Assembly (NCBI GenBank): GCA_042091035.1
Contig: JBELIG010000063.1
Span: 1-14,950, forward strand
DNA: 14,950 nt
Direction: 5' to 3'
DNA from: AM-2324 sp042091035
GTDB taxonomy: Bacteria > Bacteroidota > Bacteroidia > Chitinophagales > Saprospiraceae
Part shown: one piece after another, positions 1-7,470 of the stretch
How the letters are laid out: the number at the start of each line of letters is the position of its first letter
How positions within the stretch are numbered: position 1 is the first letter of the stretch
Made by a program: the position numbers and the translations under genes
The notes under the pieces: generated by a model
Told to the model about the DNA's origin: nothing
The model's database searches: none
What the model saw: the letters and a program-made list of their open reading frames with translations, nothing else

Positions 1-611
1 TCGATTTTACCATCAGATTCTCTAATATCCTTGATATATGCACTGAGCTTGGCTCCTATCTCTAATGGTCTGAAGACTTGATTCTTAAACAACATGCCTT
101 CAGAAACATCATTAATAATAACTCGATAACCCATTGGAGTTTGTCTCCAAATCCGGATTAAGACTTCTTCATTAAAAGCATATTCTTGTTCTTCCTCAGA
201 AAGGTAATTCAGTAATTTTTCCGAGGCAAGAAGTTTTCCATTGAGAGGATCAGTAGAAACATATACTAAGCGTTTCTCACCAAGCTCAAACTTTTTATAA
301 ATTGCTAGTTTATTAGGAAGAAAAATATCTTTAGGAAAACCACTGTCAAGGAAGACACCATAAGACTCAACTGACTTTACGGTTAAGCAAGCAAAAGAGT
401 CAACCTCCAAATCAGGTAAATGCATTGTAGCAATGCGTTCCTCTATATTATCTACAAAAACGAACACCTCTACCTCCTCTTCTACTTCTAAATCTCTAGT
501 CGTATATTGCTTAGGTAGGAAAACAGTTTCGTTTTCTTGGTCTTCGAGAATGGCACCGTTTTCGTCCCATTCTCTGACCTTTAGTATATTTCTTTTACCC
601 TCTTCTATCAT
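1..611 (-). CDS. CvfB/YitL-like S1 RNA-binding protein (3' end cut by the window)
   Basis: The reading frame starts at an ATG (611-609) and stays open for 203 codons to the window edge, so the C-terminus is missing. The translation begins MIEEGKRNILKVREWDENG and contains an S1-like segment at about residues 70-105 (ACLTVKSVESYGVFLDSG, then KDIFLP). This matches the CvfB/YitL family, which has tandem S1 OB-folds and a C-terminal winged helix, is usually about 280 residues long, and binds RNA. About 75-80 residues are therefore probably lost off the edge. It lies 18 bp after the stop of the DEAD-box helicase on the same strand, so the two are probably co-transcribed. That context supports a role in RNA handling or translation in the cytoplasm. 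The gap shows no Shine-Dalgarno, as is usual in this phylum. The family call rests on remembered sequence pattern and is fairly secure; the exact role is not known. Confidence 0.8.
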   Translation of the reverse strand, partial: MIEEGKRNILKVREWDENGAILEDQENETVFLPKQYTTRDLEVEEEVEVFVFVDNIEERIATMHLPDLEVDSFACLTVKSVESYGVFLDSGFPKDIFLPNKLAIYKKFELGEKRLVYVSTDPLNGKLLASEKLLNYLSEEEQEYAFNEEVLIRIWRQTPMGYRVIINDVSEGMLFKNQVFRPLEIGAKLSAYIKDIRESDGKI

Positions 612-629
612 ATCAAAAAAGACTAAGGC

Positions 630-2378
630 TTAGTATGAGAATCTTGAAGATCTAGATTTACCTGAACTTTTACCAGATGATCCTTTTGAAAATCTACCTC
701 TACCTCTTGATGAGCCACCGTTACCGCCACCACTCTTTGATTTATTGAACCTAGCTCTTCTAGGTCTATCATAATTAGATGATGATGATGGTTTTGGCTT
801 AGCCAATTCTATCTCTATTTGGTGACTTTTGTATCTAGCTCCATCAAGAGCCGGTATAACATCCTGCTCTCTGTCATTAGGTACTTCGAAGAAAGAGAAA
901 TTGTTCATGATGTCAATCTGACCCACTTCAATGTTTCTAAGATTCCTAGAATCATTTAAAATCCCAATAATACCCTTTGGATCTAAGCCTTGCTTTTTAC
1001 CAACGTTGATATGGAATCTAGAATATTTCCCTCCACGAGTCTTCTTACTTCTGTCTTTCGTATTAAGATCTTGAGAGTTTTTGTAGTAAGAAAGGAATCT
1101 GTTGAATTCTGAAGAGACAAACTTTTTGATTAATTCCTCTTTACTTAAAGCCTCCATTTTTTCTTCGATCATAGGAAGGTACTCATTGATATCATCATTG
1201 ACATCAGTAGCTACAAACTTATCGACCATAGAAAACAACTGGCGCTGACAAATCTCCTGACCTGTTGGAATCTTCTTCTTAGAAATCTTCTTTCCTATCT
1301 TACGCTCCAATTGGGAGATTCTTGAAAGATCGCGTCGAGTAATCAAACTCACAGCCATACCTTCTTTTCCAGCACGACCTGTACGACCAGATCTATGAAT
1401 GTAAGCCTCTAATTGGTCTGGCAATTCATAATTGATTACATGTGTAAGATCATTTACATCAATACCTCTAGCAGCAACATCTGTAGCTACCAAAATTTGA
1501 ATCTGCTTCTTACGGAACTTGTTCATCACATAATCTCGCTGAGCCTGTGACAAGTCACCATGTAATGCATCAGCAGCATATTTATCCGCCATTAGGCGAT
1601 CTGCAACCTCTTTTGTTCCCATTCGGGTTCTACAGAAGACGATTGCATATATATTTGGATTAATATCCGCTACACGCTTTAGTACTTCATATTTATCAGA
1701 ACGATCAGCAACAAGATAAACGTGTTTAACATTCTCTGCACTTACATTTCTTTGACCAGCAGTAATTTCATCTGGTGAATCCATGTACTCGTTAGCAATA
1801 CGCAATAATTCACGTGGCATAGTTGCAGAAAAACATAAGGTTTGTCTTTCTGATGGACAAGCAGACAATATCTGATCTAACTCATCCTTGAAACCCATAG
1901 TCAACATTTCATCCGCCTCATCGAGAACTAGATAATTGATGTTTCCTAATTGCAACCTCTTTCTTCTTATTAAATCACAAACACGACCAGGAGTTCCAAC
2001 TATAATATTGGGTTTACTTCTAAGTCCTTTAATTTGTCTGTCAATACTTTCCCCTCCATACACAGCCATAGCCTTTAGGGCAGGAATATACTTTATAAAG
2101 GTTTGGATATCTCGCTCAATCTGAAGACACAACTCTCTTGTTGGACAAAGAATAATTGCATTAATATCGTCACTTTTTTCATCTATTCCATGGATTAACG
2201 GAAGACTAAATGCAGCCGTTTTACCTGTACCAGTCTGTGCGTATGCCAGAAGGTCTTTGTCTGAATTGATAAGATGTGGAATTGCTTTTGCCTGTATAGG
2301 AGTTGGCTTCTCAAACCCAATAGATTCTAGGGCTTGTAGGATTTCAGGTTTCAAACCTGTTTCTACAAATGTTTGCAT
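630..2378 (-). CDS. DEAD-box ATP-dependent RNA helicase (DeaD/CsdA type)
   Basis: This 582-residue cytoplasmic helicase has the full set of motifs: the Q-motif region near residues 22-29 (FEKPTPIQ), Walker A AQTGTGKT at 47-54, PTREL at 79-83, DEAD at 153-156, SAT at 184-186, ATDVAARGID at 298-307 and HRSGRTGRAG at 328-337. Residues about 455-525 (SRFHINVGKKQGLDPKGIIG onward) match the DbpA-type RNA-binding domain that follows the helicase core in DeaD/CsdA proteins. Residues 530-582 form a Ser/Gly/Arg/Lys-rich tail of low complexity that is likely disordered and RNA-binding. Relatives unwind structured RNA in ribosome assembly and mRNA turnover, often under cold stress. The ATG at 2378 fits the family N-terminus. 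A Bacteroidota-type promoter lies about 130 bp upstream, and a CvfB-like RNA-binding gene follows after 18 bp. The helicase call is near certain; the precise subfamily is inferred from domain order. Confidence 0.97.
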   Translation of the reverse strand: MQTFVETGLKPEILQALESIGFEKPTPIQAKAIPHLINSDKDLLAYAQTGTGKTAAFSLPLIHGIDEKSDDINAIILCPTRELCLQIERDIQTFIKYIPALKAMAVYGGESIDRQIKGLRSKPNIIVGTPGRVCDLIRRKRLQLGNINYLVLDEADEMLTMGFKDELDQILSACPSERQTLCFSATMPRELLRIANEYMDSPDEITAGQRNVSAENVKHVYLVADRSDKYEVLKRVADINPNIYAIVFCRTRMGTKEVADRLMADKYAADALHGDLSQAQRDYVMNKFRKKQIQILVATDVAARGIDVNDLTHVINYELPDQLEAYIHRSGRTGRAGKEGMAVSLITRRDLSRISQLERKIGKKISKKKIPTGQEICQRQLFSMVDKFVATDVNDDINEYLPMIEEKMEALSKEELIKKFVSSEFNRFLSYYKNSQDLNTKDRSKKTRGGKYSRFHINVGKKQGLDPKGIIGILNDSRNLRNIEVGQIDIMNNFSFFEVPNDREQDVIPALDGARYKSHQIEIELAKPKPSSSSNYDRPRRARFNKSKSGGGNGGSSRGRGRFSKGSSGKSSGKSRSSRFSY

Positions 2379-2500
2379 ATCATGTATTTTTGACTTCTCG
2401 CAAAGTCATGTTATTTTCCAAAAAAGGATAAAGACCTTTATTTGCAAAATCCCAAATCGCCGTTAAAGAGAAAGCGAAAGCAAACATTAGGTCCTTAATT
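2379..2500 (-). other. Long 5' leader of the helicase mRNA
   Basis: About 120 nt separate the predicted transcription start from the helicase ATG, and no open frame of note lies in it. Close to the start codon, TGACTT and AAGTCA (2391-2396 and 2403-2408) could pair as a 6-bp stem with a 6-nt loop. Long leaders are known on cold-induced RNA helicase mRNAs in other bacteria, so a role in thermal or autogenous control is possible. That is inference only; the hairpin is weak. Confidence 0.35.
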
Positions 2501-2506
2501 CGAGCA

Positions 2507-2536
2507 CAAAGGTAGCACTATTTTTCAATTTACAAA
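2507..2536 (-). promoter_or_regulatory. Bacteroidota-type promoter for the helicase gene
   Basis: Read on the minus strand, a -33 element TTTG (2536-2533) is followed by 18 bp and a -7 element TACCTTTG (2514-2507), an exact match to TANNTTTG. Transcription should start near 2500, leaving a leader of about 120 nt before the helicase ATG. The promoter sits between the end of the flippase gene and the helicase. I see no hairpin terminator between them, so read-through from upstream may add to its output. Confidence 0.65.
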
Positions 2537-2569
2537 ACTTTTATTTGTTTATATACTTTTTCGAATCGT

Positions 2570-3901
2570 TTAAAACCAAGTAAAACTACCTGACAACCAA
2601 AAAGATACGAGTAAAACAAGGGAATAAATCATTATTGTTCGAATGGGAATATAATCAGAAAATGGAATCCTATATTTTTTTCTGACGAACAAACAAAGAG
2701 CTAGCTTCTGGATAAGATTGCCAACTACTGTACCGACAGCAATACCGTATAATCCATATGATTGCACAAGCAATAAACTAACCGATACATTTGCAGTAAA
2801 TTCTATAGCTCCACAAAGCAATAAAAAATAATTGTTTTGCCTTGCAGTAATGATCACTTGAGGCATAATCAACCTAGTAATAAGAATCAACATATAAATA
2901 TTAAAAACCAATGCTGAGTCAATAAAACTAGTATTGTAGAAAAAATTAAATAAAATTGGACTTAGAAACATCAATAGAATGGAGACAGGAAAAAGAACAT
3001 GGGATAGACGTCTTGTCTTTTCCTTCAGCATAGCTAAGCCCCCCTGCTCATTAATTGACAGCATTGGAAGTGCGGCAGTACCAACAGCAGTGATCAATGA
3101 AATAACAAGTGGAAGTTCTCTAGCGCCATATTTGTAAACGGCATAAGCACCTTCTTCAAGAATAAAAAAATCAACAAGAATAGCATCTACATATTCGGGG
3201 CTTACACCTATCAACATATGTAGCGATAATGGTATGGCAAGCACAAACCACCGCTTTTGCCAACTTCTATATCCGTTGCTATAGTCGAATGAAATACCAG
3301 AAACTAAAAGAAAAAATATAAACCGTAGACTTGAAAGGACAACTAAAGATTTTATCACGCCAATAAGGCCAAAGCCAAGTGCAGTCGGAATTGCTACAAA
3401 AGAAAATTGAGCAATAAAATTAACAGTACCAAACACTAATATAGCCTTTGGCTTGTCTTCTAGAAGGTATTTTATGTGAATGAATAAAGAAGGAATATTC
3501 AAAAAAGTATAAAAAGCAAGCCATTTTAAAGCTAATGGATCGATTGTCTCGAAAAGATAAGGGCCAGCAAAGAAAAGTACAATAGAGGCTATCGCTCCAA
3601 ATACAAAAACGGTAGTCAGCGCATTTTTCAAGAAGCGTAAGCGATGTTCTTCTTCTGTCTTTGGAATGATACTTAGGAGCGCATTCTGAGAACCAGAAAT
3701 CCAAAAAAAAGTAAAGATCCCAAACAATAGTAACAAATACTCATAAGACTCTATATCAGCCCCAGTCCATCCAAGCTTTACAAGAACCACTCCCGAAAGA
3801 AATGTTGCTATAAAACGTTGAATATTAAAAAGCTGAAGGGCAAATGTAGTATTTACAGCTGCCCATCTTTGACTCAAGAATTTGTTATGAAGTATATTCA
3901 T
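2570..3901 (-). CDS. Wzx-like polysaccharide flippase (MOP superfamily)
   Basis: This integral membrane protein of about 443 residues is strongly hydrophobic throughout, with roughly twelve membrane-spanning stretches (for example near residues 55-72, 90-112, 118-140 and 420-440). Spacing and overall character match the polysaccharide-biosynthesis branch of the MOP exporter superfamily, whose members move lipid-linked glycans across the inner membrane. An in-frame TTG lies one codon upstream at 3904, but the ATG at 3901 (MNILHNKF) is the better start. That start lies inside the preceding saccharopine reductase gene, a 17-bp overlap, so the two are probably translationally coupled. No glycosyltransferase is adjacent; the nearest are in the separate run beginning at 14158. 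The substrate cannot be read from the sequence. Family confidence is good, but a different MOP subfamily cannot be excluded. Confidence 0.8.
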   Translation of the reverse strand: MNILHNKFLSQRWAAVNTTFALQLFNIQRFIATFLSGVVLVKLGWTGADIESYEYLLLLFGIFTFFWISGSQNALLSIIPKTEEEHRLRFLKNALTTVFVFGAIASIVLFFAGPYLFETIDPLALKWLAFYTFLNIPSLFIHIKYLLEDKPKAILVFGTVNFIAQFSFVAIPTALGFGLIGVIKSLVVLSSLRFIFFLLVSGISFDYSNGYRSWQKRWFVLAIPLSLHMLIGVSPEYVDAILVDFFILEEGAYAVYKYGARELPLVISLITAVGTAALPMLSINEQGGLAMLKEKTRRLSHVLFPVSILLMFLSPILFNFFYNTSFIDSALVFNIYMLILITRLIMPQVIITARQNNYFLLLCGAIEFTANVSVSLLLVQSYGLYGIAVGTVVGNLIQKLALCLFVRKKYRIPFSDYIPIRTIMIYSLVLLVSFWLSGSFTWF

Positions 3902-5213
3902 CAATAAAATCTATACCATACTCTTTTAACTCCTCCAATACGGGTTCATAAATTTCTGCCATAACTGGAATATGGACCCCCGTAAGAGACACTTTACCTA
4001 ATACTAATAATTTTACAAGAATGGCAACAGGTAAACCAACAGTCTTTGCCATAGAGGTATTGACTGAATCCTCCCCTTTTGTCACCATTGATGAAATTAG
4101 TTTCTTTGATACTCCATCTAGCACATATTCAAAGTGATGCTGCATTATGATCATATCCTTATCCTCTTTTTTAAGTGCCCATTTGTCCAACAACAAATCT
4201 TCTAATGCCTGAGCTGGCGTAGCACGCTTAAGTTTGATAGGACGATCAGAAAACAACTCCGTCCATTCTAATTTACGAATAATTTCATGATCTACAGGCA
4301 AACCGAGGAAATTTGAAACACCTGTCTTAATGTCTGGATAAGTCCCAAGAATAAAACTTTCAACAAGTTCTCTATAGGTCTTAATAGACTCAAGATCAAG
4401 ATCATAAGAGTCATCTGTTAAACCTATATTCACAAGCGTATCCCAAGCGTCACAATAGCCATTTGCCCGGATTGTACCTCTAAGAATAGTTGGCACATTT
4501 TCAATTCCATACAATTTCCTGTAAGGCAGAGAGTCTCTATTTGCATAAACATCATAGGGCCCTAATTCAGGGACTTGAATAACTTTCCGTTCACTAAACA
4601 ATCGATTATATGGGATGTATTTAATTTTCCCTGCATTGAGATATTGAGCAGTCCCCTGTCCTGCAAGAACTACATTTCTTGGATTCCATGTGAACTTGTA
4701 AGACCAAGGGTTATCATCCGACTCAGGAGCAATCAAACCTCCTGTATAAGAGTAGAATGCTGAAAGTGTAGCACCTTCAGCCTTTATTTCATTAATCTTC
4801 TGCATTGCTGACATATGATCAATACCAGGATCTAAGCCCATTTCACCCATAAAAAGCAATCCTTTTGCTAAGGCTTCTTGCTCCATACTTCTTATATCTT
4901 CGTTAAGGTAGGAAGCTGTCACAAGGTGCTTGGAGAATTCCAAACAATCCTTTGCAACTATAGGGTGCAAAAATGCAGGAAGAAGGGATACTACAACATT
5001 TTTGTCACGTATCAATTCTTGACGTTTAGTAACGTCATTAACGTCCAATTGAACCCCTAAAGCATTTTTAGAATGTTCTGTTTTACTTAAAGCAATGTCG
5101 AGGTCAGTATCCGCTACGGTGACCATCCATCCATGCTCTTCAGCTGCTTTAATAAGATAATTTATAAGTGTTGTGCTGGATCTACCTGCACCTAATATCA
5201 AGATACTTTTCAT
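3885..5213 (-). CDS. Saccharopine reductase (Lys9-like saccharopine dehydrogenase, glutamate-forming)
   Basis: This 442-residue cytoplasmic oxidoreductase opens with a Rossmann nucleotide-binding segment (ILILGAGRSS, residues 4-13). It then carries the signature of the glutamate-forming saccharopine dehydrogenases: EMGLDPGIDHM at 124-134, YTGGLIAPESDDNPW at 156-170, YKFTWNPRNVVLAG at 172-185, and NRDSLPYRKLYGI at 225-237. Family members interconvert saccharopine with 2-aminoadipate semialdehyde plus glutamate, in lysine breakdown or, in fungi, synthesis. In bacteria of this phylum a catabolic role is the more likely. No lysine-ketoglutarate reductase or aminoadipate semialdehyde dehydrogenase is adjacent, so the direction is inferred. 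The gene overlaps the start of the flippase gene downstream. The ATG at 5213 places the Rossmann motif at the N-terminus as expected. Confidence 0.85.
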   Translation of the reverse strand: MKSILILGAGRSSTTLINYLIKAAEEHGWMVTVADTDLDIALSKTEHSKNALGVQLDVNDVTKRQELIRDKNVVVSLLPAFLHPIVAKDCLEFSKHLVTASYLNEDIRSMEQEALAKGLLFMGEMGLDPGIDHMSAMQKINEIKAEGATLSAFYSYTGGLIAPESDDNPWSYKFTWNPRNVVLAGQGTAQYLNAGKIKYIPYNRLFSERKVIQVPELGPYDVYANRDSLPYRKLYGIENVPTILRGTIRANGYCDAWDTLVNIGLTDDSYDLDLESIKTYRELVESFILGTYPDIKTGVSNFLGLPVDHEIIRKLEWTELFSDRPIKLKRATPAQALEDLLLDKWALKKEDKDMIIMQHHFEYVLDGVSKKLISSMVTKGEDSVNTSMAKTVGLPVAILVKLLVLGKVSLTGVHIPVMAEIYEPVLEELKEYGIDFIDEYTS

Positions 5214-5308
5214 AAATTTATTCTGTTCATGTTCACAGGTCGCAAGTTAGGATATTGCAATGAAATTAAATGTGCTCACAGAGATAATTAGCAGTAAAAT
5301 TGTTTTTT

Positions 5309-5339
5309 TTTGTTAATTACCGAAAGTGTAATACCTTTG
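5309..5339 (+). promoter_or_regulatory. Bacteroidota-type promoter for the cytidine deaminase gene
   Basis: A -33 TTTG (5309-5312) and an exact -7 TACCTTTG (5332-5339) are separated by 19 bp, matching the TTTG/TANNTTTG promoter of this phylum. The predicted start of transcription is near 5345. That leaves only about 10 nt before the ATG at 5356 and about 25 nt before the in-frame ATG at 5371. Confidence 0.65.
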
Positions 5340-5355
5340 GCTTCCTTTTACTTGA

Positions 5356-5853
5356 ATGAAAAATCACGACATGAAAAAAGCTGTTTCAAGCTTTGAATAT
5401 GAAGTATATAAATCTGCTAGTCAATTGACTGAGTCAGATCAAATACTAATTCATGAAGCAAAGGAAGCTTTAAAAAAATCCTATTCCCCCTATTCAAAAT
5501 TTAAGGTAGGAGCATCTGCCTTGGTGAAGGGAGGTTCTATTTTGAGTGGTGCGAACATGGAGAATGCGGCCTATCCTATGTGCATTTGTGCTGAAGGTGT
5601 TTTACTTTCTAGCGTTGAGGCAACTTTCCCAGGTGAAACCATTGAAACTATGGCGATTACTGCAGAGAGTTCCTCTGTTAAATTACTAAGCCCCCCTACT
5701 CCATGCGGTGCTTGTCGTCAGCTTATTAGTGAAAAAGAAAATAGACAAGGTAAATCTATACGCGTTATTTTGTTTGCAGAAAACACCGAGATATACGTTA
5801 TTGAAACCATAAAGGATATACTACCCTTCTCCTTCGATGGATCTGTCATTTAG
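5356..5853 (+). CDS. cdd: Cytidine deaminase
   Basis: This 165-residue enzyme of the small homotetrameric cytidine deaminase type should hydrolyse cytidine and deoxycytidine to the uridines in pyrimidine salvage. Visible features are SPYSKFKVGA (44-53), the substrate-binding NMENAAYP (67-74), the catalytic CAE (C78, E80) and the zinc motif PCGACRQ (C117, C120). The residue after the catalytic Glu is Gly81, where most family members have Arg. That Arg contacts the zinc-bound cysteines in the Bacillus subtilis enzyme. The length exceeds the usual 130-160 mainly through an N-terminal extension. Two ATGs are possible, 5356 and 5371; the second gives a more typical leader after the promoter at 5309-5339. 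The 3' end overlaps kdsB on the other strand by 33 bp. Activity is likely but should not be assumed, given Gly81. Confidence 0.92.
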   Translation: MKNHDMKKAVSSFEYEVYKSASQLTESDQILIHEAKEALKKSYSPYSKFKVGASALVKGGSILSGANMENAAYPMCICAEGVLLSSVEATFPGETIETMAITAESSSVKLLSPPTPCGACRQLISEKENRQGKSIRVILFAENTEIYVIETIKDILPFSFDGSVI

Positions 5854-6579
5854 AAGCTTTACTAAAGCTATTAGGTCTTCTGGAGTATCTACACCTTTGT
5901 TTTCAAATTCTGTTTCCTGCATAAAAATTGAAAGATCATTTTCTAGCCAACGTAATTGCTCTAATGATTCAGTTTTTTCAAGCAAAGAAGGACTTAACTT
6001 ACAAATACGTTTGAGGGCTTGTGTTTTGTATGCATACAAGCCAATATGTTTTTTTATACCTGCATTGGTTTTATTTCTAAAAAAAGGCACTGCAGATCGA
6101 CTAAAATACAAAGCTTTGCTATTCAAAGCTGTAACTACCTTTACGCAATTGGGATCTTCGGCAAAACTAAGATCATTTGTCCTTTTAAATTGACTAGCCA
6201 GATCTGCTTCTGGTCGATTTTCTAAAAATCGAATAAGATTATCAATTTGATTTGGGTTTAACATAGGTTCATCTCCTTGAATATTAACAATAATATCAAA
6301 AGAATGGCCCTTTTGTTCAAGTTGATCTAAAACCTCTCCACATCTATCACTACCGCTCTGATGCTGTTCGCTAGTCATCAGAACTTTCCCCCCAAAGGAC
6401 AAAACATGATCAAATATTCGCTGATCATCTGTAGCAACAAATAAGGTGTCTAGCTCTTCAGACAAGGCACATTGCTCCCAAACCCTTTGGAGCATGGATT
6501 TACCCGCAATATCAGCGAGCGGTTTAGCAGGAAACCGAGTGGAAGCATATCTGGAAGGAATTATTCCTAGAGTTTTCAT
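5821..6579 (-). CDS. kdsB: 3-deoxy-manno-octulosonate cytidylyltransferase (CMP-Kdo synthetase)
   Basis: This 252-residue protein, the normal length for the family, activates Kdo with CTP to give CMP-Kdo for the inner core of lipopolysaccharide in the cytoplasm. Diagnostic motifs are IIPSRYASTRFPAKPL at residues 6-21 (nucleotide binding), HQSGSDR at 73-79, IQGDEP at 100-105, and LEQLRWLEN followed by GVDTPEDL near the C-terminus. The ATG at 6579 gives the exact family N-terminus (MKTLGIIPSR). The gene is divergent from the LysM gene, with only 35 bp between the starts, and its 3' end runs 33 bp into the cytidine deaminase gene. No other Kdo gene is nearby, so it stands alone. Confidence 0.96.
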   Translation of the reverse strand: MKTLGIIPSRYASTRFPAKPLADIAGKSMLQRVWEQCALSEELDTLFVATDDQRIFDHVLSFGGKVLMTSEQHQSGSDRCGEVLDQLEQKGHSFDIIVNIQGDEPMLNPNQIDNLIRFLENRPEADLASQFKRTNDLSFAEDPNCVKVVTALNSKALYFSRSAVPFFRNKTNAGIKKHIGLYAYKTQALKRICKLSPSLLEKTESLEQLRWLENDLSIFMQETEFENKGVDTPEDLIALVKLLNDRSIEGEG

Positions 6580-6614
6580 ACATTTAAACCATTAATAACT
6601 ATAAAACCAAGGCA

Positions 6615-7454
6615 TTGAAATCTTTTCAACTACTAATATCCTTTTTTTTAATTATAAATCTTAATTTCTCCTTAAGCGCACAAGAATTTTTTAACTCTTC
6701 AGATACGCTAGAAGTAATCGCATCTGGATATGATCAACTCCTAATCAAACACAAGGTTGAGTTGAACCAATCAATAGAAAGCATCGCCCTACATTATGGA
6801 ATTGACAAGTATGACCTTTTTGAAATAAATCCCCTTCTCCAAGAAGAAATGGAAATTTCAAATGCTACCATACTAGTACCTTTACCTTTAGAGTCTTTGA
6901 GAAAATTAAGTCCTGCATTTGGAGCGGATTCATTGTATCATACCCTATTATACGCGGTAAAGGCAGGAGAAAACCTGTATCACATTTCAAACAGGCTATT
7001 CAGACAATCTATGGATAGTATTCAAGTCAGAAATAAATTAGATGATCTAAATGTAGCGGAAGGGCAAATAATTCATGTTGGATGGCTCGCAAAGTTTGGA
7101 ATACCGACGACTCTTCAAACAAAAAGATTAAAAATTCAGCTTAAGCAAAATCAAATCAATCAAACGATTTACAAAAAACAAATTAGCAACAAGGAATTGC
7201 TTAATACAGATCAAGGTTCGGCCATCAAAATGACCGAAAATAAATCAAAGGATTTAGTATGTTTGCACAGGGATTTAGAAAAAGGCAAAATAATAAGAAT
7301 TTTAAACCCCATGAATGACAGGGTGCTTTATCTAAAAGTCATGGGACCAATTCCTCAGCATTTAGATCCAAAGGTAAAGCTTGTCACTACGCAATATGTA
7401 GCCAAACTACTGGGGGTTCTAGATGATTCTTTTTATATAAAAACACAGTATTAA
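6615..7454 (+). CDS. Secreted LysM protein with C-terminal RlpA-like double-psi beta-barrel
   Basis: This 279-residue exported protein should bind peptidoglycan. An N-terminal signal peptide is clear: MKSFQLLISFFLIINLNFSL then SAQ, with cleavage near residues 22-23. Two LysM repeats follow at about 46-91 and 113-157. A Lys/Gln-rich linker leads to a C-terminal segment (215-279) with CLHRDLEKGKIIRILNPMN, VMGPIP and LGVLDDSFYI, which resembles the double-psi beta-barrel of RlpA-type proteins. The RlpA catalytic Asp (in DRGPF) is not present at the equivalent VMGPIP, so binding rather than cleavage is likely. No ATG lies upstream in frame before a stop at 6585-6587. The TTG at 6615 gives a perfect signal peptide, so a TTG start is inferred. 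The cystathionine beta-synthase-type gene follows after 16 bp and may be co-transcribed. Confidence 0.82.
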   Translation: MKSFQLLISFFLIINLNFSLSAQEFFNSSDTLEVIASGYDQLLIKHKVELNQSIESIALHYGIDKYDLFEINPLLQEEMEISNATILVPLPLESLRKLSPAFGADSLYHTLLYAVKAGENLYHISNRLFRQSMDSIQVRNKLDDLNVAEGQIIHVGWLAKFGIPTTLQTKRLKIQLKQNQINQTIYKKQISNKELLNTDQGSAIKMTENKSKDLVCLHRDLEKGKIIRILNPMNDRVLYLKVMGPIPQHLDPKVKLVTTQYVAKLLGVLDDSFYIKTQY

Positions 7455-7470
7455 GTAATAAACTATCCGT

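Noticed and set aside
433..633. A Ser-rich 66-codon open frame on the plus strand
   Set aside because: It is the complement of the acidic CvfB-like coding sequence; Ser runs arise from reversed Glu codons.
3420..3704. A 94-codon open frame on the minus strand inside the flippase gene
   Set aside because: It lies wholly within a clear membrane-protein gene on the same strand in another frame and matches no family I recognise.
3902..3904. TTG start for the flippase one codon upstream of the ATG
   Set aside because: The ATG at 3901 is directly in frame and preferred; no signal favours TTG.
5214..5308. Promoter for the saccharopine reductase gene
   Set aside because: The best -7 candidate on the minus strand (TAACTTGC) matches only six of eight positions, with no well-spaced TTTG.
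5837..6225. Open frames of 118 and 68 codons on the plus strand opposite kdsB
   Set aside because: They are antisense to an unambiguous kdsB whose motifs fix the coding frame; their translations look like random complements.
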